Positions 20,775 to 31,342 of a stretch of DNA of 64,000 nucleotides are shown piece after piece; position 1 is the first letter of the stretch, and each line of letters opens with the position of its first letter. The stretch is from NCBI RefSeq assembly GCF_000188155.2, contig NZ_KE124774.1, positions 1,866,356 to 1,930,355 on the forward strand, written 5' to 3'. Both the position numbers and the translations under genes were made by a program. The DNA is from Methylocystis sp. ATCC 49242 (lineage in GTDB: Bacteria; Pseudomonadota; Alphaproteobacteria; Rhizobiales; Beijerinckiaceae). Below the pieces are notes generated by a model that ran no database searches, was not told where the DNA came from, and was given only the letters and a program-made list of their open reading frames with translations.

Positions 20775-20902
20775 GGCGAGCCGCCGCGTTCTTTCGCATC
20801 GCGTGTCGATCACGATGGAGGCGGCGTTCTGCGTCGAAGCGCTTGAAGAGGCGCTGGCGAAACATGGCAAGCGTGAGATTTTCAACACGGGTCAGGGCGT
20901 GC
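20775..20902 (+). pseudogene. IS3-family OrfB, internal fragment
   Basis: RRVLSHRVSITMEAAFCVEALEEALAKHGKREIFNTGQGVQ matches the middle of IS3 OrfB including the second catalytic Asp region (normally FNTDQGSQ; here NTGQG, the Asp is lost). Same orientation as the OrfA/OrfB fragment at 15620-16124, so the two may be halves of one element separated by the IS21 insertions. It ends where the IS30-like terminus starts. Confidence 0.78.
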
Positions 20903-20928
20903 AAGGCGGATTCAATCGGTCGTCGCAA
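20903..20928. repeat. 26-bp insertion-sequence end, left copy
   Basis: Begins AAGGCGGATTCAATCGG and ends GTCGTCGCAA. An identical 26-mer lies inverted at 25195-25220. It borders the IS30 transposase gene, so I read it as the IS30 terminal repeat. Confidence 0.6.
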
Positions 20929-20936
20929 CGATCTCA

Positions 20937-22337
20937 ATGGCGGCGGTGATGGCGTGCACGAGATCGAAGATTGGGATATCTGACAGAAAGACGACGATAC
21001 GCTCACCCGGCAGACCGTCAGCAGCCGTCCGGGAACAGCTTGTTCAATTCTGGAAAGCAATTGCCGCGGGTCAGACAAGCGACGGCGCTGCTATAGATGC
21101 GGGCGTCTCCCCGGCGGTCGGCGTCCGGTGGTTTCGGAGGGCTGGCGGCATGGCGCCGTCGCATTTGTCGAAAAATTCCAAGCCGCATTCCGGGCGCTAT
21201 CTGTCATTTACCGAGCGAGAAGAGATCGCAATCCTTTACGCACAAGAGCGGGGCGTCTGTGAGATTGCGCGCCAATTGGGGCGAGCATCTTCGACCATCT
21301 CCCGCGAACTGCGTCGCAATGCCGCGAGGCGTTCCGGCGGCTACGATTACCGCGCCACGGCCGCCCAATGGCATGCGGATCGATCGGCTCAGCGACCAAA
21401 ACCGTCGAAGCTGGCGACGAATTCACGTCTGCGGCAGTATGTTCAGGAAAGGCTGTCCGGAGCAATCAGCTCGAATGACGGCTCGAAAATATTGGGGCCG
21501 AAGGTCGAATGGAAAGGCCGGAAAACGGGACCTCGGCAAGATCGGCGCTGGGCGTGCGCTTGGAGCCCCGAGCAGATTGCTCGTCGATTGCCATTGGACT
21601 TCCCCGACGACACGGAGATGCGGATCAGTCACAAAGCGATCTATCAAGCCCTCTTCATTCAAGCGCGCGGCGGGCTCCGACGCGACCTGACCGCCTGCCT
21701 TCGATCAGGGAGGGCGCTGCGAGCGCCGCGGGCGCGTACCCGGGGAAGAAGCAAGTCTTTCGTCTTGCCCGAGATCATGATCAGCGAACGTCCCGCCGAG
21801 GCCGAAGACCGGGCCGTTCCGGGCCATTGGGGAGGCGATCTGATTCTCGGTTTGCGCAGCTCCGCTATCGGAACGCTGGTCGAAAGGACAACACGCTTCA
21901 CGATGCTGTTGCATCTTCCTCGAATGGAGGGCCATGGTGAAACTGCACGCGTGAAGAATGGGCCGGCTCTGGCTGGCCATGGCGCCGAGGCAGTTCGTGA
22001 CGCAATTAGCCGGACGATCGTCCGACTCCCCGAACAACTACGCCGATCCTTGACCTGGGACCAGGGAGCAGAAATGGCGCAGCATCCACGTCTGCGGATC
22101 GATACCGGGCTATGCATCTATTTTTGTGATCCGCACAGTCCATGGCAACGAGGCACGAACGAGAACACCAATGGGCTTCTGCGCCAATATTTTCCAAAGG
22201 GAACCGATCTGAGCGAGCATAGCGCCGAAGCCCTGGAGGCGGTCGCTAACGCGTTGAACACACGACCGCGAAAGGCGTTGGATTGGAGAACACTCGCTGT
22301 CAATGGCGGGGACAAAATGTGCATGAAGGCGGGGTAA
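20937..22337 (+). CDS. IS30-family transposase, C-terminus replaced by IS21 end
   Basis: 466 codons. N-terminal part SPGRPSAAVREQLVQFWKAIAAGQTSDGAAIDAGVSPAVGVRWF and the IS30 helix-turn-helix LSFTEREEIAILYAQERGVCEIARQLGRASSTISRELRRN are followed by a DDE core: GHWGGDLILG, LTWDQGAEMAQH and SPWQRGTNENTNGLLRQYFPKGTDLS. The frame is native to about residue 453 (NTRPRKALDWRT); the last codons are read from the terminus of IS21 copy B, which starts at 22298. Loss of only the last few residues may leave partial function. The exact start codon is uncertain. Confidence 0.88.
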   Translation: MAAVMACTRSKIGISDRKTTIRSPGRPSAAVREQLVQFWKAIAAGQTSDGAAIDAGVSPAVGVRWFRRAGGMAPSHLSKNSKPHSGRYLSFTEREEIAILYAQERGVCEIARQLGRASSTISRELRRNAARRSGGYDYRATAAQWHADRSAQRPKPSKLATNSRLRQYVQERLSGAISSNDGSKILGPKVEWKGRKTGPRQDRRWACAWSPEQIARRLPLDFPDDTEMRISHKAIYQALFIQARGGLRRDLTACLRSGRALRAPRARTRGRSKSFVLPEIMISERPAEAEDRAVPGHWGGDLILGLRSSAIGTLVERTTRFTMLLHLPRMEGHGETARVKNGPALAGHGAEAVRDAISRTIVRLPEQLRRSLTWDQGAEMAQHPRLRIDTGLCIYFCDPHSPWQRGTNENTNGLLRQYFPKGTDLSEHSAEALEAVANALNTRPRKALDWRTLAVNGGDKMCMKAG

Positions 22338-22451
22338 AAGTGTACCGGTCTGGTTTCGAGAAAAGGGCCGCACGGCCCTTGTAGTTTAGTTGACGCGGGC
22401 GTTGAGGCGCGCGGAGCGTAGCGCAGCGCGGTTCAACGCGCGCGACGGCGA

Positions 22452-23294
22452 TCAGTTCGTCGTGTCGGCGCCTCCTTTGTCGATTGCGGGCGCGTCGGGG
22501 AGATCGCGGTTTCGCCGTTGCGCTTTCTTTGCGGTCGCCAGCCGATAGCTCTCGCCGTTCATTTCCAGAATGTGGACATGATGGGTGAGCCGGTCGAGCA
22601 ATGCGCCGGTGAGACGCTCGGAGCCAAACACCGACGTCCATTCATCAAAGGGCAGATTGCTGGTCACCAGCGTCGCACCGCGTTCATAGCGCTGGCTGAA
22701 GACCTCGAAGAGCAGCTCTGAGCCGACCGCCGTGAACGGCGCATAGCCCAGTTCGTCGACGATCAGCAGTTTGACGGTGTTGAGATGCTTTTGCAGCGCG
22801 CGCAGGCGGCGCTCGTCGCGCGCCTCCATCAGTTCGTGCACAAGAGCCGCGGCGGTCGTGAACGCGACGCTGAACCCCTTCTGGCAGGCGGCGAGCCCCA
22901 GGGCGAGCGCGACGTGGGTCTTCCCCGTTCCGCTTGGCCCAAGGGCGATGCAGTTCTGTCGCTTCTCGATCCATTCGCACCGCGCCAGCTCCAGCACGAG
23001 CGGCTTGTTGAGTGAAGGCTGGGCGGTAAAGTCAAATGTGTCGAGGCTTTTGACCTGCGTAAAGCGCGCCAGCCGGATGCGGCGCTCGACATTGCGCCGC
23101 TCGCGATCAATGCGCTCCAGTTCGCACAGGCGTAGCAGATAGCGCGGGTAATCGGCGCGGTCCTGCGCCGACTCCAGCGCCACCTTCTCATATTCGCGCG
23201 CGAAGGTGGGAAGCTTCAGCGCCTTGAGATGATTACCCAGCAGCACCTGCGGCGCGACGATCGTCTGCGAACCTGGCTCATGCGAGGTGGTCAT
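22452..23294 (-). CDS. istB: IS21 helper ATPase IstB, copy B
   Basis: 280 residues, identical in domain layout to copy A with Walker A GPSGTGKTHVALALG. It differs near the C-terminus (NGESYRLATAKKAQ against NGGSYRLSTAKKAQ). Intact, and overlaps istA by 4 bases. Confidence 0.95.
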   Translation of the reverse strand: MTTSHEPGSQTIVAPQVLLGNHLKALKLPTFAREYEKVALESAQDRADYPRYLLRLCELERIDRERRNVERRIRLARFTQVKSLDTFDFTAQPSLNKPLVLELARCEWIEKRQNCIALGPSGTGKTHVALALGLAACQKGFSVAFTTAAALVHELMEARDERRLRALQKHLNTVKLLIVDELGYAPFTAVGSELLFEVFSQRYERGATLVTSNLPFDEWTSVFGSERLTGALLDRLTHHVHILEMNGESYRLATAKKAQRRNRDLPDAPAIDKGGADTTN

Positions 23295-24829
23295 GCCGGA
23301 CCTCCCGCGGTCGTCTCCATGACGCCCGCGATGACGCTCGCGCCGGCGACGAGCCCGAGATAGGCGCGCGGATCCGTCGCGCCGACCGTAGCCGCCGGCA
23401 GGTAGGGGTAGAATGTCAGATCGAGCCGCGCGGGCCGGTTCTCCAGCCTGGCCAGCAGCAGCATCTTCACTGCGTCAAAGCTGATCGCGCCAAGACGCAG
23501 CGCCTCCGCGACCGCCTGTTCGACCTGATGCTGATGAAAGTCCTCCATCAGCCGCAGCACCTGGATGAACTCGCGGCGCCCGCTATTCCCCATGCGCGCC
23601 TCCATCAGCCGCCGCAGACGATGCACGCAGTCGGCAAGCCGCCAGTCGTCGAGCGGCGCGGCCTGATCGAGCGCGCGGCTCTTGTGTTCGAGCAGGGCGA
23701 GATAATGCAGCGGGTTGTAGATGAACTCGGCCTTGCCGTAGCTGCGCGCATGCACGGCGATGGTCTCCCCGCCGCAGACAATCTCGACCCGATCGACATA
23801 GCCCTTGGCCAGCGCCTCCCGATGGCCGAAGCGCGTCGGGACCGAGTAATCGTTGTTGCGGTAGCGCACCAGCGCCATCGACGACACGCGCGTCGCGACC
23901 TTGTGACAGGCGTCATAGGGAGCCGGCGGCGCCGGCAGGAATGCCGCCATATCCGCCTGCATGCGTTCGCCGATCGGCGTCGACTGGCCGCGCAGGATCG
24001 CCCGCCGTCGTTTCGTGCAGGCGTCCAGGAACCTCGCGTTCAGCGCCTCGAAACTCTCCGCCACGGGCAGTGGCGTCATGAAGTTGCGCCGGACATAGCC
24101 GACAAGCCCCTCGACCTTGCCCTTGTCATTCCCCTTGCCGGGCCGGCCAAAGCGATCAGCAAAAAGGTAATGGCTCTGGAGTTCCGCAAACATTTGCGAA
24201 CGCAGACGCTCTCCACCCTTCACGATCCTGGCGACCGCGAGACGCGTATTGTCGTAAAGAATGGACTGGGGGACGCCGCCAAAGAAGGCGAAGGCCGCGA
24301 CATGGCCGTCGCAGAAGGCTTCCGCCGTCTCCGCCGGATAGGCCTTGACGAAGCAGCCGTCCGAATGCGGCAGGTCCATGCAAAAATAATGAAAGCGGAC
24401 CTTCCTGCCGGCGATATAGGCGTCCGCCTCGCCAAAATCCGCCTGCGCATTCCCCGGTCGATGGCTGAGTGGAATAAACATCTCGCGCGACCGCAACTGC
24501 GCCTGCGCGACATATTCCCGGACGATCGTGTAACCGCCGGAAAACCCTTCTTCGTCCCGCAGCCGTTCGAATATCCGCTGTGCCGTATGACGCTGCTTGG
24601 CGTGAACAAGCCGATCATCCGCCAGGACCTTGTCGATCCAGGCCATATACGGCCCCAGCTTCTTCGAGATCGGCCGCTCCCGACGCCGATACCCCGGCGG
24701 AACCGAATATTGAAGCATCTTCGTGATCGTATTGCGGTGCACGCCGAAGCGCCTGGCCGCTTCCCGCCGGCTCAGCCCTTCCGCCATCACCGCGCGTCTC
24801 ACCCGGGCATAGAGTTCCACTGTGAACAT
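23291..24829 (-). CDS. istA: IS21 transposase IstA, copy B
   Basis: 512 residues with the same sequence as copy A at protein level as far as I compared it, including the helix-turn-helix and the DDE core. A silent C/T difference lies in the GGY codons near 24535. Intact frame and intact partner istB suggest that this copy could also be active. Confidence 0.95.
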   Translation of the reverse strand: MFTVELYARVRRAVMAEGLSRREAARRFGVHRNTITKMLQYSVPPGYRRRERPISKKLGPYMAWIDKVLADDRLVHAKQRHTAQRIFERLRDEEGFSGGYTIVREYVAQAQLRSREMFIPLSHRPGNAQADFGEADAYIAGRKVRFHYFCMDLPHSDGCFVKAYPAETAEAFCDGHVAAFAFFGGVPQSILYDNTRLAVARIVKGGERLRSQMFAELQSHYLFADRFGRPGKGNDKGKVEGLVGYVRRNFMTPLPVAESFEALNARFLDACTKRRRAILRGQSTPIGERMQADMAAFLPAPPAPYDACHKVATRVSSMALVRYRNNDYSVPTRFGHREALAKGYVDRVEIVCGGETIAVHARSYGKAEFIYNPLHYLALLEHKSRALDQAAPLDDWRLADCVHRLRRLMEARMGNSGRREFIQVLRLMEDFHQHQVEQAVAEALRLGAISFDAVKMLLLARLENRPARLDLTFYPYLPAATVGATDPRAYLGLVAGASVIAGVMETTAGGPA

Positions 24830-24954
24830 CCTTTCGGCCTCTCCATGCCAGTCGATGACATCGAGTTCGGCCTATCAGGACCGGTACACTTTTGCGCCGC
24901 CGTCAAAGCAGCCCCCAAAGCCGGTTCAGTGGTACACTTTGCCGCCGCTGTTCA

Positions 24955-25136
24955 TAGTTGGGCATGGCGCGCCAGGCGATGCCGTAGCGCAGCACGTAAC
25001 GCAGGCCGTTGAACAGCTCGCGCAGCGAATGTTGACGCTGCGGCGCGCCTTCGTCCATGAGCGTCAGATAAGGCGCAACCAGCGACCATTCTTCGTCGCT
25101 GACGTCAGACGGATAAGGTTTGCGAATCGGAGACAT
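24955..25136 (-). pseudogene. IS5-family transposase, N-terminal fragment
   Basis: MSPIRKPYPSDVSDEEWSLV and APYLTLMDEG...HSLRELFNGLRYVLRYGIAWRAMPN are the DUF4096-type N-terminus of IS5-family transposases. The frame breaks after MPN, where a DLPPW segment is expected, exactly at the end of IS21 copy B. The remainder of the gene is absent. Confidence 0.85.
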
Positions 25137-25194
25137 CCGATTCTACTAAGACAATCAATCACCAAAGTACATAACACCCTCTAGCTTACGGTTA

Positions 25195-25220
25195 TTGCGA
25201 CGACCGATTGAATCCGCCTT
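25195..25220. repeat. 26-bp insertion-sequence end, right copy (inverted)
   Basis: Exact reverse complement of 20903-20928. It lies between the start of the IS5 fragment and the broken end of a second IS3 OrfB. In plus-strand orientation the two 26-mers face each other like the left and right ends of one element. Confidence 0.6.
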
Positions 25221-26786
<1,566 letters not shown>

Positions 26787-26836
26787 GGTCGTCTCCTGCT
26801 CTGCGAGTGACAGTTCGACATCCCAGCCTAGGCCAA

Positions 26837-26850
26837 GGGCGGGGTCCATA
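26837..26850 (-). repeat. IS1111-type subterminal inverted repeat (5' side of transposase)
   Basis: Minus-strand TATGGACCCCGCCC, 51 bases upstream of the transposase start; partner of 25471-25484. Confidence 0.75.
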
Positions 26851-26891
26851 CCATTGCCCCCGTTTTGGCAAGGTGATTCTTCGGCGACATT

Positions 26892-27062
26892 TCAGCGCGG
26901 CGCTTCTATCGGTCGTGTGTCAGGCCTCTTGACGTGGCCTGCTTTGCGCCACGGGCCGGCATGCCGTTCGAAGAACAGGGTCCACATCGGTTCAGAGAGC
27001 TTGGTTGGCTCGAGCCCCGGGACCGGCTTTCCCCATTCTGAACATTGAAGTCCTTGCCGCAT
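26892..27062 (-). CDS. Unrecognised 56-residue reading frame between the two IS110-type genes
   Basis: ATG at 27062, TGA at 26894-26892. The translation has a protein-like composition (VPGLEPTKLSEPMWTLFFE followed by RHAGPWRKAGHV). It may be the tail of a gene cut by one of the IS elements rather than a functional gene. I recognise no family. Confidence 0.25.
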   Translation of the reverse strand: MRQGLQCSEWGKPVPGLEPTKLSEPMWTLFFERHAGPWRKAGHVKRPDTRPIEAPR

Positions 27063-27151
27063 ATGTCGTCGGTCGATCTCCTCGCCGGAACCGGCGCTAC
27101 GCCGGCCCTGTCAGCGCTTTTCCGCTTCGCGCCCGGTTGGGCTTTCGCGGA

Positions 27152-28165
27152 TCACGCCATTCGGTAATTCTGTTCCCTGGTCATCATGGCCCAGATGATG
27201 CGCGCCATTTTGTTCGCGAGGGCGACGGCTGCGACCATCCTCGGCTTGCGGCCGAGAATGCGGCCAAGCCAATTGTCGGGCAATACGCCCTTGCGCACGA
27301 TCCAGCGGATCCTGCTCATGGCGCCGACGATCAGCAACCGGCGGATATCGTTCTGCCCCATCTTGCTGACCGCCCCCAGTCGGGTTTTCCCGCCTGTCGA
27401 ATGCTGGCGTGGCACAAGGCCGAGCCAGGCGGCGAAATTTCTGCCGCTCGAAAAAGCCCGCAAGTCCGGAGCGAAGGCGAGCACGGCTCCGGCGGTCACA
27501 GGGCCAACGCCCGGGACAGTGCAAAGACGCCGCATCTCGTCGTTTTCCTTCGTCGCTTTTTTGAGCCGCAGAGCCAGATCCTCGATCTTGGAAGTAATCG
27601 CTTCGATCTGATCGAGGAAGAGCTGGACGACGTCCCGCACTGCTTCTGGGACATCGACGCTTTCATCCTTCATCATGTCGACGAGTGACTTCAAATTCGC
27701 GGGGCCTTTCGCGACGACCAGTCCGAACTCCGCCAGGTGACCGCGAAGCGCGTTGATCAATTGCGTGCGTTGTCCGACGAAGCATTGATGGGCGCGGAAG
27801 GCGACGGCCCGCGCCTGATGTTCGGCGCTCTTGACCGCCACGCAATGCATGTTCGGCCGCAAAGCGGCCTCGGCGATCGCCGCAGCATCCGCGGCGTCAT
27901 TCTTCTGACGCTTCACGAACGGCTTGACGTAGATCGGCGGGATCAGACGAACCTCGTGTCCACAAGCAGCTCCCATTCGGCCCCAGTAATGGCTCGTCGC
28001 GCAGGCTTCCATCGCGACGATGCAGGGCGGCTGCGCCCGGAGGATTTGCTCGAGTTTCGAACGAGACACGGTCCGATTGAACAGAACCGCCCCACCGCGA
28101 TCCGTCCCGCAAAGCTGAAAACTGCGTTTCGCCAAATCGATCGCCAAAACATGAACTTCAGACAT
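27152..28165 (-). CDS. IS110-family transposase
   Basis: 337 residues from ATG 28165 (MSEVHVLAIDLAK), chosen because GGAGG lies about 7 bases upstream. RuvC-like DEDD residues: Asp10, Glu53 (VAMEACATSHYWG), Asp90 and Asp93 (KRQKNDAADAAAI). C-terminal domain: VPGVGPVTAGAVLAF, FAAWLGLVPRQHSTGGKTRLGAVSKMGQNDIRRLL. Distinct from the transposase at 25755-26786 and intact. No inverted repeats comparable to the neighbour were found, so it may belong to the IS110 group proper. Confidence 0.92.
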   Translation of the reverse strand: MSEVHVLAIDLAKRSFQLCGTDRGGAVLFNRTVSRSKLEQILRAQPPCIVAMEACATSHYWGRMGAACGHEVRLIPPIYVKPFVKRQKNDAADAAAIAEAALRPNMHCVAVKSAEHQARAVAFRAHQCFVGQRTQLINALRGHLAEFGLVVAKGPANLKSLVDMMKDESVDVPEAVRDVVQLFLDQIEAITSKIEDLALRLKKATKENDEMRRLCTVPGVGPVTAGAVLAFAPDLRAFSSGRNFAAWLGLVPRQHSTGGKTRLGAVSKMGQNDIRRLLIVGAMSRIRWIVRKGVLPDNWLGRILGRKPRMVAAVALANKMARIIWAMMTREQNYRMA

Positions 28166-28390
28166 ATGCACGTCCTCCATAACTGCGCCTCCCGGCGCCG
28201 ACCCAGCATCACACAATGCTGGGTGGAGGGGGCATCCACCCCATCAGTTCACCACGGCGCGGCAACTCTCGCCAGCCAAAACCGACGCAACCACACGCTC
28301 TCGAAGATCATTGGAGAGAGGTCGAACCATTGGATGCTGGCCTCCGCCCAGCCAGCATCTTCAATCACACTCCTGCTAGAATAGGAATCC
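28166..28390 (-). ncRNA. Candidate bridge RNA leader of the IS110-family element
   Basis: The non-coding stretch upstream of the transposase has a 9-bp stem ACCCAGCAT/ATGCTGGGT at 28201-28224 with a 6-base loop, a competing stem GGGTGGA/TCCACCC at 28221-28241, and a 9-bp stem GATGCTGGC/GCCAGCATC at 28333-28359 with a 9-base loop. In the IS110 group the bridge RNA is encoded in exactly this place, at about 170-200 bases. The strand and limits are inferred. Confidence 0.4.
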
Positions 28391-28636
28391 CTCCCGATTC
28401 AGAAAAACAGGGAAATGCTCTAACTTTTCACCTTCCTCAAATCAACGACATGATGCGAGGACGCCACACCTGTCGCCCAAAACGAATGTCCCGCCTTCAG
28501 CGGGATTGCCGAAGTCTGTTTTCCGCCAAAATTTACCCATGTATAGCCAAACGTCGCGCCTCGCCCTTACGACCCGGTCCATACTGAGTATCCCGTGTCA
28601 TACCAAGACCAGCAATCACCAATTGAATCTACTCTA
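28391..28636. other. Gene-free stretch between the IS110-type element and the glycosyltransferase gene
   Basis: No supported frame on either strand. It lies beyond the stop of the GT2-GT4 gene and probably includes the outer end of the IS110-type element and original intergenic DNA. Confidence 0.4.
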
Positions 28637-31342
28637 TCAAGCCGTTGCCTCCGTCGATAATGCGTCGGAGAGATTGATTTGAGAGTTATTCGCATTCATC
28701 TCAAGACGAAAATCCAGTTTAGAGAAGTGGCTATGATTAGCCTGTCTCTTAATGCCTGCAACCTGTCCCCCCTCACAATAGAGACTTCCTCGTCGTTCAG
28801 CGACTTCGCGACGTAAGCGATCGTACAAATCCGTTATTGAATCATCCCATCTCCGATCCTCAACGGAGAGCATAGCGGCTTCGGCCATTTTCAATCTTTG
28901 TTCCGAGTTGACGGCCAGATATACTAACCTTTTTGTCATATCCTCAACGCAGCTTTCCTGTGAAACGATAAAACCGTTCTCACCGTTCGCTATCAATTCC
29001 CGCAGAGCTCCGGTTTCGGTGACAACCGTCACAACACCCGCGATCATTGCCTCTATCGCAACCAGCGGAAGTCCTTCATAATGCGAGGGCAAGAGCAAGA
29101 CATCGGCCCACTCCAACAGCTCTATCAGGCTATCTGGATCATAGACCGCAGACTCGATCCTAGTGTGGTTGATATGCTTGGCTTCATGTTGATCTATAAC
29201 GGATTTTCCGACAAGCCTGAATCTAATATTATAATCGTCCCAGTCGATCGATAGAAGCCGCTGAATTCTATCAAGACCCTTTTGATAATCGAATCGACCC
29301 ATAAGGAGCACATTGAGACCAAGCTTTTTCTCAGCCCTGGCACGACGATGAGACACCCAGTCGCGCGTGCGCAGGAGTTCTTCATTAATGCCCGGCGCAT
29401 TCGGAACGATTACGATCTTGTCACTCGCCATTCCGCGTCCAAGCAGTTCGGCCCCGAGCTGGTTGGAACAGGTTATTACGAGATCCAATGCGTGATCATA
29501 GGCTAAAGCAAGTTGTGGATGCCCAACGATACGACCGGTCTGCGTGATATCGTTTACATGCAGATATGCGCTTGTCACAATTCCAATCTGTTGCAGCTTG
29601 CGAAAAATACCAAACATCGCTGATCCGTTACAGGATAACACGACGTCGTATGATGTAAAAAAACCAGCGACCCCGGAAGCGACGCTTTCGTTGTCCCACG
29701 CAGGTAATTTGGTTCCCTCATAAAGAGGGCCGGACCATCCCTGAAATTTGGAGCTGTCGACAAAATTGAGAGAATCGAATGCTTCGCGAAGCGTCGGCCC
29801 CCAGTCGACGCGGGAGGCGCCAATCACAACTGCATGGCATCGCATCCCTCGACGCTTTAGAGCGCTTGCGACAGCGCAGGCCACGCGCTCCACACCACCA
29901 AACTCCAGAATAGGCAACAAAAAGGCGACATCGATCGCTGCTACGTCGGCGCCGGCCTGCATGCCGTCAACACCGAGGTTCCAACACATTAACTCATAGA
30001 CCGCCGAACGATCTGGCGCCCCCATTTTCATCAATGTCGCCGGCCATTGCCTCACGAAAGCTCCCCCGTATGCGCGCAACTCCATAAAAAACGAGACCAG
30101 ATAAAACACCGCGCTCTTGGCTCCGAGACTGTCAGCGCTCGACGGTGTCGCTACTCGCCGCCGGTTGACCCCTATCTCAGGTTCCTTCGTGGTCACCGAG
30201 CGGATCCGCAAATCTTGGGCATCCTCGAGGATTTCTCTTGCCAGAGTCATGCTGACCATCGCGATTTGTGCGTCGGTCCACCCGGACCAGTCAACGGACG
30301 AAGGCTCGACAAATTCATCCGAGCATTGGAACAGTTCGGTTACAGCAAGGTTTTTCGATTGGGTTCTCCTTTCGAGATCGAAGAGAATCCAGTTGGAAAT
30401 ATGCAGATCGTTGATCGCGCTCAGGGTATTCGACGTCGTGATGACAAGGAAGGATCCCGGATGAAAGCTGTTTGGTTGCTTCATCGCGCTGACAAACAGC
30501 TTCCTGTAGTCATCGAGCCGCATGCTTTCTCGCGTGGACTGGGCGTTGCTGGTCAGAACAACCCGCGCCTCGTCCGCAAGGAAGATCGCATACCTTGGAA
30601 GATCGGACATCTCCAGAAAAAGAAGGGATTTCGCGTCGCCTGTCCAGCGATGCTTATGTTTCATGTAATTGGAGATATGCGCATGCTCCCGGTGAGAATC
30701 AGCCAGCATGCTTTCTGGGCGCTTGCGATAGCGAAAGCCCAAACCCGGCCAATTCATTCCACGGAATCCCGCCTCCACTATCGATAGCCAGAAATCCCAA
30801 TCCTCATATCCAGATTTCATATTTTCATCGAAGCGCTGTCCTTGCAAGAAGACGCGCGTCCGCACCAAGCTGCCGGCTTCCGATATATTGGCTACGGCGT
30901 GGATCAGCGGAAGATAGTTGCCAGCGTAACTCCCGTGCCAGTTTAGTCCGAACATATTGATATCCGGATAAAACCAGTCGGCATCCGGATGCTTATCGAG
31001 GGCATCCTTCATTGATCGTACAGAGTGCGGCTCCAGCATATTGTCAGCGTCGAGAAAGAAGATTCCCTCGACATTTGGAAGCTTGGCCAATATATATTCG
31101 ATCCCGCGATTTCGAGCCGACGACAAGCCTTTATTTGGGCCTCTTATGCAGTAAATCTGCTCGTTCGCGATGGATAAGGAGAGACTCGTAAGGTGACTTG
31201 AGAGGTGCGGGCATCCATCGTCGACGATGACGACAGACACCTCGATTCCCGACTCTTGGGACGCAGCAAGAACAGACTGAATCGCTTCGCAGACGAGCTG
31301 GCTATGTTTGTATAATGGAACGACGAATGCAATTTCGATCAC
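28637..31342 (-). CDS. Two-domain glycosyltransferase (GT2 fused to GT4)
   Basis: 901 residues from a GTG at 31342. The N-terminal ~230 residues are GT2 (GT-A fold): IAFVVPLYKHSQLVCEAIQSVL, VVIVDDGCPH, NKGLSSARNRGIE and FFLDADNMLEP as the DxD-type metal site. The C-terminal part from about 480 is GT4 (GT-B): FLLPILEFGGVERVACAVASAL, NVLLMGRFDYQKGLDRIQRLL and PSHYEGLPLVAIEAMIAG with the EX7E-type donor site. The middle is a linker domain of unknown fold. It could add two different sugars in succession. It overlaps the upstream gene by GTGA, so the two are translationally coupled. Confidence 0.9.
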   Translation of the reverse strand: MIEIAFVVPLYKHSQLVCEAIQSVLAASQESGIEVSVVIVDDGCPHLSSHLTSLSLSIANEQIYCIRGPNKGLSSARNRGIEYILAKLPNVEGIFFLDADNMLEPHSVRSMKDALDKHPDADWFYPDINMFGLNWHGSYAGNYLPLIHAVANISEAGSLVRTRVFLQGQRFDENMKSGYEDWDFWLSIVEAGFRGMNWPGLGFRYRKRPESMLADSHREHAHISNYMKHKHRWTGDAKSLLFLEMSDLPRYAIFLADEARVVLTSNAQSTRESMRLDDYRKLFVSAMKQPNSFHPGSFLVITTSNTLSAINDLHISNWILFDLERRTQSKNLAVTELFQCSDEFVEPSSVDWSGWTDAQIAMVSMTLAREILEDAQDLRIRSVTTKEPEIGVNRRRVATPSSADSLGAKSAVFYLVSFFMELRAYGGAFVRQWPATLMKMGAPDRSAVYELMCWNLGVDGMQAGADVAAIDVAFLLPILEFGGVERVACAVASALKRRGMRCHAVVIGASRVDWGPTLREAFDSLNFVDSSKFQGWSGPLYEGTKLPAWDNESVASGVAGFFTSYDVVLSCNGSAMFGIFRKLQQIGIVTSAYLHVNDITQTGRIVGHPQLALAYDHALDLVITCSNQLGAELLGRGMASDKIVIVPNAPGINEELLRTRDWVSHRRARAEKKLGLNVLLMGRFDYQKGLDRIQRLLSIDWDDYNIRFRLVGKSVIDQHEAKHINHTRIESAVYDPDSLIELLEWADVLLLPSHYEGLPLVAIEAMIAGVVTVVTETGALRELIANGENGFIVSQESCVEDMTKRLVYLAVNSEQRLKMAEAAMLSVEDRRWDDSITDLYDRLRREVAERRGSLYCEGGQVAGIKRQANHSHFSKLDFRLEMNANNSQINLSDALSTEATA

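Larger units (their letters stand above)
22298..24954 (-). mobile_element. IS21-family element, copy B (2,657 bp), inverted relative to copy A
   Basis: Ends TGTCAATGG at 22298 and CTGTTCA at 24954 are those of copy A in reverse. It interrupts the 3' end of the IS30 gene on the left and an IS5-family gene on the right. Flanks (CACTCGC and TAGTTGG) are not duplicated, even after testing an exchange with copy A's flanks, which suggests deletion or recombination after insertion. Confidence 0.88.
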
